Below the pieces are notes generated by a model, which saw only the letters and a program-made list of their open reading frames with translations, did not search any database and had not been told where the DNA came from. From CBDCMJ01 sp965224325 (GTDB taxonomy: Bacteria > Chloroflexota > Dehalococcoidia > Lucifugimonadales > UBA3495), in contig CBDCYT010000003.1 of NCBI GenBank assembly GCA_965224325.1, positions 192,647 to 256,646 on the forward strand: DNA of 64,000 bases. Direction: 5' to 3'. Position 1 is the first letter of the stretch, and every line of letters begins with the position of its first letter. Below are positions 17,528 through 27,131 of the stretch, piece by piece. A program made the position numbers and the translations under genes.

Positions 17528-18214
17528 TTGGTTCTAATTGTCGTTGCGGTACTCCTTGCATGCGGCCCGGAATCGCTGACGCCAGCGCCGACACCTACAA
17601 CCCCACCAACACCAACTCTGGCAGCGATGCAGGCATCGATTCTTATGCCTGCGCCGCAGCCCATTGCAACAGCTATTTCTGTGCCCACCGCTACAGACGT
17701 GCCGACGCCCACCCTTGCTCCGGCTCCAACGCCGACAGCAACGCCAGAACCGACTCCCACACTCAGCCCTATTTCGACTCCTGCACCGACGGCGACTCCG
17801 GAACCGATGCGCTCATTCACACCAGCACCACGTCCCACGGCCATCCCGACTCCAGTTCCAACAGCAACGCTGGAACCCACTCCCACGCCCGTACCACCTG
17901 AACCCATCGTTATATCCGGGGAAGGCACCCGGACAGAGCGGCTCGAACTTACCGAGGGTCTATGGACAGTGGAAGCTGCGGTTACAGGCAACGAAGATTG
18001 TAGCTTTGGCTTGTGCAGCGATACCAATTTTATCGTTAGCATTGAGTCCGTGGAGGAATGGGGATCCGCCTTGATTGCCAACAAAATTGGTACAGAGTGG
18101 AGAGGTAGCGTCACAGTGCGTGTGGGAGGGCTATTTGGGGACTTGGTCCCAGGCAAGCAAGTCGTGAGCGTTGACGCGACGGGGGCTTGGTCGCTGAGAT
18201 TTACACTGGAATGA
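17528..18214 (+). CDS. Thr-Pro-rich lipoprotein (start region probably frameshifted)
   Basis: Hydrophobic segment LVLIVVAVLLACG (lipobox LLAC), a TP-rich linker of about 110 residues, and a C-terminal domain of about 100 residues with one Cys pair (EDCSFGLCSD). Read from the TTG at 17528 it would lack a basic N-terminus. An ATG at 17491 with AAGGTG upstream is out of frame by one base. Removing one G from the G5 run at 17495-17499 gives a standard signal peptide with MRGTSTLRLASG in front. It is therefore either a frameshifted gene or a sequence error. Ends at a strong terminator. Confidence 0.65.
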   Translation: MVLIVVAVLLACGPESLTPAPTPTTPPTPTLAAMQASILMPAPQPIATAISVPTATDVPTPTLAPAPTPTATPEPTPTLSPISTPAPTATPEPMRSFTPAPRPTAIPTPVPTATLEPTPTPVPPEPIVISGEGTRTERLELTEGLWTVEAAVTGNEDCSFGLCSDTNFIVSIESVEEWGSALIANKIGTEWRGSVTVRVGGLFGDLVPGKQVVSVDATGAWSLRFTLE

Positions 18215-18338
18215 CGGTCCGTCCAACCTGGTCACGGGGGGCTCCCGCCCCAGGGCCGAGAGGCCCCTACAAGCCCCGCCAAAACTCGCTGAATTCAAAC
18301 TGAGGCACTACCCGCTGGGCCCTAGCCTGGCACAGAGA

Positions 18339-18363
18339 GGCCCCGGACTAACCATCCGGGGCC
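18339..18363 (+). terminator. Rho-independent terminator
   Basis: GGCCCCGG / CCGGGGCC hairpin followed by TTTTCC, downstream of the lipoprotein gene. Confidence 0.8.
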
Positions 18364-18523
18364 TTTTCCTTGCCTGCCGGGGCGGGTTCCGGAGTTATGC
18401 ACCTCCCTCTGGTCCGCAACCCACATTGACAGCACATTGGCTCACTGGTACATTGTATAAGTTGTCGGCTGCCCCTATATGTCGTAGATGGCAAGCCGAA
18501 ATGATTTACCCAGGAGGGTATCG

Positions 18524-18880
18524 GTGCCGCGTTACGATTATAAGTGTGTCAACTGTGAGCACGGGTTTGAGTTAGTGCAAACCTTCGCCGAGGCCGGGAA
18601 TGCGGTTTGCCCCCAGTGCTCAGGAACGGGCCGCCGGGTGTACCATGCCGTCCCGGTGATATACAAAGGCTCGGGGTTCTACACCACCGATTATGGGCGT
18701 CCCATGCGGCCCACAGAGAATGGCTCTAAGGAGACGTCGGACAGCAAGGCCAGTTCCGGCGATGATGCTCCCAGCGCCAAAGAAAGCAAGAAAGAGTCCG
18801 ATAGCTCGTCATCGGGAAACACGGAGTCTAAGAGCGACTCCGCCACGAAAGCCACCACCGAGGCTGCGGCTTCTTCCTAA
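18524..18880 (+). CDS. FmdB-type zinc-ribbon protein
   Basis: 118 residues. The start MPRYDYKCVNCEHGFE with Cys8, Cys11, Cys29 and Cys32 is the FmdB zinc-ribbon family. The C-terminal half is a Ser/Lys/Glu-rich disordered tail. The GTG at 18524 is chosen because AGGAGGG ends 5 bases upstream; a longer frame from ATG 18488 has no family match. It lies 52 bases before dtd and may be co-transcribed with it. FmdB proteins were named as regulators of formamidase, but most have no known role. Confidence 0.85.
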   Translation: MPRYDYKCVNCEHGFELVQTFAEAGNAVCPQCSGTGRRVYHAVPVIYKGSGFYTTDYGRPMRPTENGSKETSDSKASSGDDAPSAKESKKESDSSSSGNTESKSDSATKATTEAAASS

Positions 18881-18932
18881 CTAAAGAGTTGGGAGCCGCC
18901 ATATACCCCGCAGTATCCGGCAGGCCCCTCCG

Positions 18933-19397
18933 TTGCGAGCGCTAGTCCAACGTGTGACCCGGGCTTCAGTCCTGATCGAAGGTCAGGTGGTGTCCGAAAC
19001 CGGTCCGGGACTGTTGGTCTTCCTGGGAGTGGGGAGAGAAGACGTAGAGGCCGACGCCCGTTATCTGGTGGATAAAACCGTCAACCTCAGGCTATTCTCC
19101 GACCAACAGAACCGCTTTAATAACTCCGCCCTCGACGTGGGGGCGGAGCTTTTAATAGTCAGCCAGTTCACCTTATACGCTGATACGAGAAAAGGCCGGC
19201 GCCCCGACTTCACCCAGGCTGCCTCGGCGCAGGAAGCCCAGCATCTTTACGAGTATGCGGTAGCCCAGTTTCGTCAATCGGGCTTAAGTGTGGCCACGGG
19301 CCGCTTCCAGGAGTACATGCAAGTCCGCCTGGAGAATGACGGCCCGGTGACGGTGCAGTTGGACAGCGCCGATCGTCAGCGCCCCCGCCACAGCTAG
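18933..19397 (+). CDS. dtd: D-aminoacyl-tRNA deacylase
   Basis: Hydrolyses D-amino acids (and glycine) mischarged on tRNA, a translation quality-control enzyme. 154 residues, beginning MRALVQRVTRASV, with the two family motifs SQFTLYADTRKG and NDGPVTVQL (the Gly-cisPro motif). The start is TTG. It converges with the DinB-type gene and the two overlap by four bases at their 3' ends. Confidence 0.95.
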   Translation: MRALVQRVTRASVLIEGQVVSETGPGLLVFLGVGREDVEADARYLVDKTVNLRLFSDQQNRFNNSALDVGAELLIVSQFTLYADTRKGRRPDFTQAASAQEAQHLYEYAVAQFRQSGLSVATGRFQEYMQVRLENDGPVTVQLDSADRQRPRHS

Positions 19398-19924
19398 ACG
19401 TGCCAGCCCATTCCTTGGTATAACCCTCGCAAGTAGGCGATCTGCCCACCGTGAGCGATGGCGTCCCAGGTCACCTGTCCCAGCAAGGCAGCAACCGACC
19501 GTGGTTCCGCGACCGGTGGAAAGACGCGCCTCTCCTCCAGTTGTGCGGAGGTTGCCGAGGCAAGAAACTCCCCCACTGCCACCCTTACCGCCTCGTAATA
19601 GCCCATTTGAACATCCCGCGCCGGGGGTGTCCAAGCGGCTACTTGATCAGCGGTCCAGCCCACTCCCCGGTCCTCCGGATTTGCGGACATGCCATATTTA
19701 TCGCACCAACCGTCACCGATCCACAGTTGAGGGACCTCACGAATACGCGTATGGATTGCCGTATCCAAGACCCGGCTGAAGTGCCACATCAGCCAGGAAA
19801 TAGAGTTACATTGCTCATCAGGTCGACGGGCCATGGTTGCTTCGTCCATTCCCTCTACGGTAGTGTCGATCATAAGCCAGTTGCGTTCCAGGGCAATTGT
19901 TATCGCCTCGGTCGGTGATGCCAC
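19394..19924 (-). CDS. DinB-like metal-binding four-helix protein
   Basis: 176 residues with the DinB/DUF664 layout: His48 in ISWLMWHFSRVLD and a late His in AHGGQIAYLRGL, which with a middle residue form the metal triad. Members include thiol-dependent transferases (bacillithiol/mycothiol type), but many have no known substrate. A purine-rich GGAGGAAC lies before the ATG. It is in line with the nad genes but read separately. Confidence 0.85.
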   Translation of the reverse strand: MASPTEAITIALERNWLMIDTTVEGMDEATMARRPDEQCNSISWLMWHFSRVLDTAIHTRIREVPQLWIGDGWCDKYGMSANPEDRGVGWTADQVAAWTPPARDVQMGYYEAVRVAVGEFLASATSAQLEERRVFPPVAEPRSVAALLGQVTWDAIAHGGQIAYLRGLYQGMGWHV

Positions 19925-19962
19925 GTGTTCCTCCTCCGCGTTCTCTTAACTAGGGAAGTTGT

Positions 19963-20850
19963 CTAGTCACATTCTAGGTCTAGGCTTATGTCCAGAGTCT
20001 GGGCCGATTGGGTCAATCTCCCAATTGAAATCAAATCAACACCGGTTTCCGCGATAGCCCGTACGGTGTCCAGGTTGATACCACCCGACGCTTCCACCAA
20101 CGCACGTCCTCCAATGGTGTCCACGGCCTGGCGCATCTCTTCCACCGGCATGTTATCCAGCATGATGATGTGCGCGCCTGCCTCCACCGCTTCTTGCACC
20201 TCACCTAAAGACTCCACTTCCACCTCGACCTTAACCGTGTGGGAACAGCGGGCCAAGGCCAAGGCGATGATCTCTTTCAAGTTCATCTGCCGGGAACGCA
20301 GGGCTTGGATGTGATTGTCTTTGATGAGGACACCGTCAGCCAGGTTCAGCCGGTGATTGTAGCCGCCCCCTATGCGCACCGCGTACTTGTCCAGGTAACG
20401 AAGGCCCGGCGCCGTTTTGCGGGTATCCACGATACGCGCCGTGCAACCCTCCACGGCCCGCACGTACCGGTTGGTCTCGCTGGCGATGCCGCTCATCCGC
20501 TGCAAAAAATTGAGGGCGATACGCTCCCCCCGCAGAATACTATCCACTGAGCCTTCTATCCGCGCGATTTCTTCGCCCGGAGACAAAGCACATCCGTCGG
20601 TCAGCAGGTCATGCGCCGTTAAGCTGGAATCTATACGGTCGAATACCGCCGCGGCCACGCCGACTCCAGCCAGGACCCCTTGCTCCTTGGCGCGGACCAC
20701 ACCCACCCCGTTGGCTCCGGCTGGGATCAGCACTTGCGTGGTGGGGTCATTGAAGGCCTGGTCTTCAATCAGTGCGGCGTCTATCAGCCGGTGGACCTCT
20801 GGGGGCAAGTTACTCAATACTGGTCCCCTTTCGCCATAATCCAACACCAA
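19963..20850 (-). CDS. nadC: Nicotinate-nucleotide pyrophosphorylase (carboxylating)
   Basis: Last step of de novo NAD synthesis from aspartate: quinolinate plus PRPP gives nicotinate mononucleotide. 295 residues with the family motifs ALNFLQRMSGIAS, RIVDTRKTAPGLR, GGGYNHRLNLADGVLIKDNH and VEVEVESL. It starts 7 bases after the stop of nadB, so the two form an operon with nadB first. Confidence 0.96.
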   Translation of the reverse strand: MVLDYGERGPVLSNLPPEVHRLIDAALIEDQAFNDPTTQVLIPAGANGVGVVRAKEQGVLAGVGVAAAVFDRIDSSLTAHDLLTDGCALSPGEEIARIEGSVDSILRGERIALNFLQRMSGIASETNRYVRAVEGCTARIVDTRKTAPGLRYLDKYAVRIGGGYNHRLNLADGVLIKDNHIQALRSRQMNLKEIIALALARCSHTVKVEVEVESLGEVQEAVEAGAHIIMLDNMPVEEMRQAVDTIGGRALVEASGGINLDTVRAIAETGVDLISIGRLTQSAQTLDISLDLECD

Positions 20851-20857
20851 GAGCCAT

Positions 20858-22435
20858 CTACCGGGATAATACTATATGCCTCTCCCAAGAGGCTAACGTG
20901 TCTGGAAAATCGCGCCGGAAGTGAGAACCCCTACTCTCTTGCCGTAACAGGGCCGCCTCCACAATCATCCTGCCCAGAAGCACCATATTGCGCAGCTGAT
21001 AGGACGCCAAATCGTTTGGCTCAGGCGCGGTGCGCTCCCAAGCGTTCAGTATGCGAGCCGACAGCAGCAGACGGTCGCCGTTTCGGTCCATTCCCGCGTT
21101 ACGCCACATCAAGTCTTGAAGCTCCGTAACGCTCAATGGGGGTATGCTGGCGCACACTGATTGTCTCGGCTTTAGCCGCGCCGGCAGATTTGCCTCTTCC
21201 GGCTCCTCCGCCGCATCCGGGGCGCGCCCCAGCGTTCCATCCACCAACCGGTGGGCAAACACCACGGTATCCAGCAGGGAGTTACTGGCAAGCCGGTTGG
21301 CGCCGTGGACCGCCGCACAGGCAACCTCCCCGCAGGCGTACAGGCCCTGAACGCCGGTCCGGCCCCAGGTGTCCGTCTTGACGCCGCCCATCATGTAATG
21401 GGCGGCGGGAGCCACCGGCGCCGGTTGTTTGGTGATGTCCACGCCGTGGCTCTGGCAAAAGTTATAGATGTTGGGGAACCGGCCCTGAACAGTGTCAGGG
21501 GGGAGGTGTGATATGTCCAGGTAGACTTGCTTGGTTTCCGACTGTTCCATTTCGGCAACCATGGCCCGGGAGACGACGTCCCGGGGCGCCAGGTCGCCCA
21601 ACGGGTGGTAATCGCCCATGAATGCCCGTCCATCTTCGTTGCGAAGCACCGCTCCTTCTCCTCGCATGGCCTCGGATAGAAGGAACGGAGGCGCTCCGTC
21701 CTTGCGAAAGGCGGTGGGATGAAATTGATAGAATTCCATGTCCATCACCGGGGCTCCGACCCTAAAGGCAAGGGCCGCACCGTCTCCGGTCGCCACCTCG
21801 GGATTGGTGGTGTAGCGGAACATCTGCCCCGCTCCGCCGGTGGCTACAACTATGAAGCGGCCGGAGAAAGTCCGGCGCTGGCCGGTAAGGCAATCGAGGG
21901 TCTCCACTGCCTGGACCCCCTCCCCGTCCATCAGCAACTCTGTGCCCAGGGTGTACTCCATCACCGTTATGTTTGATTCCGCCACTCGCTGGGCCAAGGT
22001 AAGCTCGATGTGCTGGCCGGTCGCATCGCCGCCGGCGTGAAGGACCCGGGGAACGCTGTGGGCTCCTTCCCGCCCCAACGCAATTTCCCCGTGTATGGTG
22101 TCGAAGGCCACGCCCCAGCGAATCAAGTTGGCGACCCGCTCCGGGCCGTTCTGGGTCAACACCGCGACGGCGTCAAGGTCGCATAATCCCACGCCCGCCG
22201 CCAGGGTGTCTTGCATGTGAAGACGCGATGAATCCCCTGGGCCTACGGCTACGGCGATGCCGCCCTGAGCATACCGGGTGTTGCAGTCGTCTATTTTGCC
22301 CTTGGTTAGAATCAACACTGAACCGTGCTCTTGGGCCAGCAAAGCCACGTTGAGGCCCGCGATGCCGCTGCCTATGATGATGTAGTCGTAGTCTGTGCTT
22401 GCCACTAGGGAGCCCCCCGGGGGACGCTCCCGCAC
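20858..22435 (-). CDS. nadB: L-aspartate oxidase
   Basis: Oxidises L-aspartate to iminoaspartate with FAD, for quinolinate synthesis. 525 residues: FAD-binding YIIIGSGIAGLNVALLA near the start, ARYAQGGIAVA, HYMMGGVKTDTWGRT and the CGEVACAAVHGANRLASNS segment that binds the flavin. The GTG at 22435 is the longest start; a second GTG 11 codons in is equally possible, since neither has a strong ribosome site. Operon with nadC; nadA lies upstream with its own 3' end 314 bases away. Confidence 0.95.
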   Translation of the reverse strand: MRERPPGGSLVASTDYDYIIIGSGIAGLNVALLAQEHGSVLILTKGKIDDCNTRYAQGGIAVAVGPGDSSRLHMQDTLAAGVGLCDLDAVAVLTQNGPERVANLIRWGVAFDTIHGEIALGREGAHSVPRVLHAGGDATGQHIELTLAQRVAESNITVMEYTLGTELLMDGEGVQAVETLDCLTGQRRTFSGRFIVVATGGAGQMFRYTTNPEVATGDGAALAFRVGAPVMDMEFYQFHPTAFRKDGAPPFLLSEAMRGEGAVLRNEDGRAFMGDYHPLGDLAPRDVVSRAMVAEMEQSETKQVYLDISHLPPDTVQGRFPNIYNFCQSHGVDITKQPAPVAPAAHYMMGGVKTDTWGRTGVQGLYACGEVACAAVHGANRLASNSLLDTVVFAHRLVDGTLGRAPDAAEEPEEANLPARLKPRQSVCASIPPLSVTELQDLMWRNAGMDRNGDRLLLSARILNAWERTAPEPNDLASYQLRNMVLLGRMIVEAALLRQESRGSHFRRDFPDTLASWERHIVLSR

Positions 22436-22749
22436 CAGCCTAGGCTAACCCAACAATTTCCCAGGATGGCCAAGGAAAGACTAATCATGCGCTAGGTCCA
22501 GAACTTCCATAAATTGGGCCTGCCAATTGGGCTTGCAATTGGGCCGGGCTGTAGATGTAGCGGTTATGTCCGGGGCGCTGGAAATTTTGGGCCGCCGCCG
22601 CCGGATTTGCCCGGCCGGATTTCCCCGGATTTCCCCCGCGGCTCATGAAGCCCCGACCGCATGGTCACGCGTTTAGGGTAGTTTGCCAACTTCCTGGGAG
22701 ACCCTACCCGGTAGTCCCTCACTGAGATATTAGGCCCGTGGTCACAGCG
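22436..22749. other. Intergenic region between nadA and nadB
   Basis: Contains short direct repeats, AATTGGGC three times near 22513-22543 and CCGGATTT(G/C)CCC three times near 22600-22636. No gene or known RNA seen. It may hold the nadB promoter. Confidence 0.45.
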
Positions 22750-23958
22750 CTATCTCAGGGACAACATGCGATCAAGAGCGGTTTGAGCGTCCGCTTTTAT
22801 GTCTTCCGGAACGGTGATCTGGTTAACCACTGTCCCATCCAACAGACTCTCCAAGACCCACAACAGGTAGGCTGGGTGGATCCGGTACATGGTGGAGCAG
22901 GGGCAGGTAACCGGGTCCAAGCAGAATACGATTTTGTCGGGATTCTGCAGCGCCAACCGGTTCACCAGGCTGATCTCAGTGCCCACCGCCCACTTGCTGC
23001 CTGGGGCTCCGTCGTTGATAGTCTTGCGAATAAACTCGGTCGAACCCACCAGATCGGCGGCCTGCACTGTCTCCATGACGCACTCGGGATGGGCTATGAC
23101 CTTGATGTCCGGATACCGCTCCCGGGCCGCTTGAATTTGCCCCACCGTGAATCTGGTGTGGACTGAGCAGTGGCCTTGCCACAGTATCAACCGGGCATTC
23201 AGCAACTGTTCCGGGGTGTTGCCGCCCAAGCGTTTAAAGGGGTTCCAAACCACCATCCGGTCCAGTGGTATTCCCAACTTGAGGCCGGTGTTACGGCCCA
23301 AGTGCTGGTCGGGCAGAAACAATATCCGCTCCGCCCTTTGGAGACCCCACTCCATAACCTTTGCGGCGTTTGACGACGTGCAAACCGCTCCGCCGTTGCG
23401 CCCGCACAAGGCCTTAATGCCGGCTACCGAATTCATGTAGGTGATGGGGGTAACGCCGCCGTGGTCTTCGAGCAGGTCTTGCAGGTCTTCCCATGCGTCC
23501 TCCACGTCGTCCATAGGAGCCATGTCGGCCATGGAGCAACCCGCGGTGATGTTGGGCAAAACCACTTTCTGATCAGGAGCGCAGAGGATGCATGCGGTCT
23601 CGGCCATAAAGTGGACGCCGCAAAACACGATGTAGCTGGCTTCCGGCAAAGATGCGGCTTCCTGTGACAACAAGAAAGAATCGCCCTGATAGTCCGCGTA
23701 CTTGATGACTTCTTCCCGCTGGTAGTGATGCCCCAAGATGGTCACGGATTTACCGAGGGCCCGCTTGGCGCTATGGATGCGCCGGTCCAACTCCTCCACT
23801 TCGCAGTGAAGGTATTCGGTGGGGATGCTCTGCCAGCGGACGTTGGTCAATTGCTCTTCCGCAAGCGGCTTGGCGGGAAGCTGGTCCTCCGTTTTACAGA
23901 AGGCAGCGTGTTCGATCTCTGTGACTGGTATTACAGGCCGCCGAGACTTTGTAGGCAC
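22750..23958 (-). CDS. nadA: Quinolinate synthase (4Fe-4S)
   Basis: Condenses iminoaspartate with dihydroxyacetone phosphate to quinolinate. 402 residues, with the long N-terminus of the larger subfamily. Motifs: VTILGHHYQREEV, GVHFMAETACIL (cluster Cys), LPNITAGCSMADM, VVWNPFKRLGGN and CPCSTMYRIHPAYLLW (cluster Cys). The start is GTG with GAGGACG upstream. It lies 28 bases downstream of miaB, another iron-sulfur enzyme on the same strand, so the two may be co-transcribed. Confidence 0.95.
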   Translation of the reverse strand: MPTKSRRPVIPVTEIEHAAFCKTEDQLPAKPLAEEQLTNVRWQSIPTEYLHCEVEELDRRIHSAKRALGKSVTILGHHYQREEVIKYADYQGDSFLLSQEAASLPEASYIVFCGVHFMAETACILCAPDQKVVLPNITAGCSMADMAPMDDVEDAWEDLQDLLEDHGGVTPITYMNSVAGIKALCGRNGGAVCTSSNAAKVMEWGLQRAERILFLPDQHLGRNTGLKLGIPLDRMVVWNPFKRLGGNTPEQLLNARLILWQGHCSVHTRFTVGQIQAARERYPDIKVIAHPECVMETVQAADLVGSTEFIRKTINDGAPGSKWAVGTEISLVNRLALQNPDKIVFCLDPVTCPCSTMYRIHPAYLLWVLESLLDGTVVNQITVPEDIKADAQTALDRMLSLR

Positions 23959-23986
23959 AGTGGCGTCCTCGCAGGCATAATCGCCG

Positions 23987-25264
23987 TTACGCGGCGAGAG
24001 TCCCCTGGAGGGACCAGGGGCTGGCCCGAGTGATATTTACGTCCACCAAACTTCCTGAATGGTCGGCGTCGTCTTGGAAGTATACCAACTTGTTGCTTCT
24101 GGTCCGGCCCTCCCATTTGCCACGGGTACGGCGTTCCACCAGGATCTCTTCTTTTCCACCGACAAGCGCCGCGTTGATTTCCTCAAGGATGCTCTCTTGC
24201 AAGCGCTCCAACTCCTCCCGGCGGCCGGTTTTCACCTCGTCGCTTACGTCATCAGACATGGTGCGAGCGGCGATGGTGCCGCCCCGGGGAGAGTAGGAAG
24301 CACAGTGTATCTTATCAAACCGTAACTCGGCCACCAGGTCCAGAGACCGTTGATACTGTTCCTGAGTCTCTCCTGGGAACCCAACTATTATGTCTGTGCT
24401 CAAAGAAACCCCGGGTACGGCGTCCCTGATCCGGTGGGCCAAGTCAACGTATTCGCCACGGGTATAGGGCCGGCGCATGCGGCTCAACACCTGGTCGTCT
24501 CCCGACTGCACGGGAAGATTGACGTGTTCGCATACCTTGGGAAGGTTGGCCACGGCGTCTATTATCTGCTCGCTCATGAATGAAGGATGGGAGGTGAGGA
24601 AGCGAATGCGCTCCAGGCCTGAGACGTCATTGAGCCGGCCCAACAACTGAGCCAAATCCGGCTTGTCGGGAAGGTCGTGCCCGTAAGCGTCTACGGTCTG
24701 TCCCAGCAAAGTGACTTCTTTGGTCCCCCGGACCGTCAACAGCTCCGCCTCTCTCACCACCTCTTCCACCGGGCGGCTAACTTGACGTCCGCGGCGGTAG
24801 GGGATGATGCAGAAAGTACACATCAGGTCACATCCCTGAATGATGGGAACGTAGCAAGCGGCGTTGGGACGTGTGGGGGTTAACGCTCCAACGCAGCCCT
24901 CCCAGTCCAACCCCGTTCGCTCGCCTATCAGATCAAGCAGGGGACCGTACTGCTGAGGACGCATGAACACGTCTACGTATGGGAATTTCTTCCGGAGTTC
25001 GGTGGTATCCGGCCCAACCATGCAACCCATAAGGGCGATTACCCGCTCCGGGTGCTTGTTCTTCAGCGGCTTTGTGGAGGTCAGGTTCCCCACCACTTTC
25101 ATTTCCGCGCTGTGCCTCACCACGCACGAGTTGAGCACGACAACGTCGGCATCTTTTGCCTGGTCCACCGGATGCAACCCCAGCTGCTCCAAGGCGGCTT
25201 CGAGACGTTCAGAGTCAGCCGTATTCATCTGGCAGCCGATGGTCCAAACATGGAAAGTATTCAT
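23987..25264 (-). CDS. miaB: tRNA-2-methylthio-N6-dimethylallyladenosine synthase
   Basis: Radical-SAM methylthiotransferase acting on A37 of tRNAs reading UNN codons. 425 residues: an N-terminal UPF0004 domain with cluster Cys11, Cys47 and Cys81, a radical-SAM domain with CDLMCTFC (Cys145/149/152), and a C-terminal TRAM domain ending near residue 420. The GFPGETQEQYQRSL and SPRGGTIAA segments fit MiaB rather than RimO. Probably the first gene of the miaB-nadA run. Confidence 0.94.
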   Translation of the reverse strand: MNTFHVWTIGCQMNTADSERLEAALEQLGLHPVDQAKDADVVVLNSCVVRHSAEMKVVGNLTSTKPLKNKHPERVIALMGCMVGPDTTELRKKFPYVDVFMRPQQYGPLLDLIGERTGLDWEGCVGALTPTRPNAACYVPIIQGCDLMCTFCIIPYRRGRQVSRPVEEVVREAELLTVRGTKEVTLLGQTVDAYGHDLPDKPDLAQLLGRLNDVSGLERIRFLTSHPSFMSEQIIDAVANLPKVCEHVNLPVQSGDDQVLSRMRRPYTRGEYVDLAHRIRDAVPGVSLSTDIIVGFPGETQEQYQRSLDLVAELRFDKIHCASYSPRGGTIAARTMSDDVSDEVKTGRREELERLQESILEEINAALVGGKEEILVERRTRGKWEGRTRSNKLVYFQDDADHSGSLVDVNITRASPWSLQGTLAA

Positions 25265-25886
25265 AAGCTCGTTTGCGATAAAGCAACTTGCCGGATATGG
25301 TGGAGGGCTGGAAGTATAATCTCCTGCCTTACAAAGCTGTAGGACGTTCGTGTCGGCCTGACAGCCCTGGTTTTACCACACTTATTCCCACATAAGTGGT
25401 TGGACATTGTAGGCTCACTTGGGACTATCCGGTCATCAGGCTCCTGAGAGCCATATCTCCAGACTGAATACGGGGTTTCCGCTCGACCGGCCGGGTGTAC
25501 TCACAATGTTAAGCCTTGGCAACCAGAAGAAGTAAGATGTCTTGAGGCCCGGCGGGGTCAGTTGCTACGGGGAACTCAATTAATTCAGCATCGACCCTCT
25601 CCAAATTACTGAGTCCACGCGACCCGTTGGAAAGGGGCATTGTTGAGTCACCCGGAGCCTTTGGTAGAACGCATCTTATCATCTTTTGAACCATCCTCAC
25701 CAGCGCTTCCACCTGGCTTCTGCGGTTTTTCTGTCATTATAAGACCGGAATGCGCCGGCAATGCTTTTGGCGGTCCGCAATCCCAAAATCACCATAAACC
25801 ATAACAGGTAGGCTGAATAGAAAAAAGGCTTGCCTACCGGTCGGTTAGAACCCTCTTAGGTGGGCCTGAGCGTACCGTACTGAGCC
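25265..25886. other. Intergenic region, possible gene remnant
   Basis: A minus-strand frame at 25509-25712 encodes 67 residues ending LERVDAELIEFPVATD...LLLLVAKA. A short upstream frame (MTEKPQKPGGSAG) in another phase could be its original N-terminus. This would be a small frameshifted gene of unknown function. Nothing else is seen. Confidence 0.3.
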
Positions 25887-26047
25887 TGTCTCAGAAGTCT
25901 CCGCTCACGATTTTGGGTGGACGCAACCTGATGGTTACTATCATAAACCGCTTAAACCAGTATTGAATCCGGCTCAATAACCCGTCATTCCCGCGAAAGC
26001 GGGAATCCAGAAAGGTAGGACGCTGGAGGACTCAGCTTTATGAGACA
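25887..26047 (-). repeat. MITE-like element, copy 2
   Basis: Inverted relative to the copy at 7210-7429. Ends TGTCTCAGAAGTCT and AGCTTTATGAGACA. The interior has a single GTCATTCCCGCGAAAGCGGG hairpin, where copy 1 has two. It directly borders the IS701 remnant. Confidence 0.7.
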
Positions 26048-26129
26048 GACTCTACTGCGAATGTTTCGCTGGGAGGTCCGAATTTGAAGAGTCGGTCTGG
26101 TCAAGGCAGCCTGGTACTACAGGAGCAGA

Positions 26130-26966
26130 TTAGCGAGGTAGGATAGGCCAATGCTTGGCGATGAGGTGTGGTGGCAGCGTGCGGGGATGAATTGGCGGAA
26201 GTGGCCCGGTGGGCCGATGGAATTGAACAGGTCACCAGTGCATTGAGGGGCGGTCCCGGCGTCCTGAGCCGCGCCGGCGAGCGTTGGATTATCTATTGGG
26301 ACTGCTAAATCCGGTGGAGCGGAAGAACGGCTGGCAACTGGCAGAGCAAGCGGGCGACATCACCCCGGACGGGGTGCAGCGCCTGCTGTCCAGCTACCGC
26401 TGGTATGCCGGCTTGGTCCGCAATGAGCTGATGGGCTACGTTGTGGAGCATTTGGGTGACGCTGACGGGGTGCTGGTGGTGGACGAGACCGGATTCCTCA
26501 AGAAGGGGAACAAGTCGGCTGGGGTGTAGAGTCAGTACAGCGGCACGGCAGGACGTATAGAAAACTGTCAGATTGGAGTGTTCCTCGCCTACGCGGGTGG
26601 CAAGGGCAGGACCCTGCTGGACCGAGAGTGACCTTCGCCTGGGTTGCCGGCGACGAGGTGTGTGGCAGCGACCGCAACCTGGGGCTGTGGCTGGAGCGGG
26701 CAGATGGCCAGCACGTGCGGGCCATCAAAAAGAGCGAGAAGCTTTGGGCTTGGACAGGTAAAGGTCCCCGTCAGGTGCGGGCGGACCGGTTGGCGTCGCA
26801 GGTTGAGGAAACCGGTTGGACCAGGAGCAGCGCTGGGAACGTCGCCAAGGGACCCCGGGTCTACGACTTGACCACTTTTGTGCTGTTATGGTCATCATTG
26901 AGACGACGGCACCAGGCTAAAGCCTGGCAATGCCACTACCAACGCCGGCTATCACTACTGAATTAA
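26130..26966 (+). pseudogene. Broken IS701-family transposase
   Basis: Pieces of an IS701-type transposase in three frames: LAEVARWADGIEQVTSAL, then ERKNGWQLAEQAGD...VLVVDETGFLKKGNKSAGV (catalytic Asp region), a stop at 26527, SQYSGTAGRIENCQIGVFLA, another stop, and WVAGDEVCGSDRNLGLWLE. It ends after about 260 residues, so the C-terminal catalytic region is missing. No terminal repeats found. It is not close in sequence to the intact IS701 element at 47 kb. Confidence 0.8.
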
Positions 26967-27131
26967 GTAGTGCTGCTGTGGTACTAGCACGTCAGCGTAC
27001 ATCTGGCTTGGCAGCAGTGCAACTACACGGGCGCTTCCCAGCGAGGACGCCTACATGCTGAAACCCTGACCCCGCGCTACATCCTGGAACTCCTTGAGGC
27101 TTGCCGATGGTCCCGTTACTTGGAAGGTAGT

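Noticed and set aside
17386..18156. 256-codon minus-strand frame with Gly-Val repeats
   Set aside because: The repeats are the antisense of the Thr-Pro linker of the lipoprotein gene.
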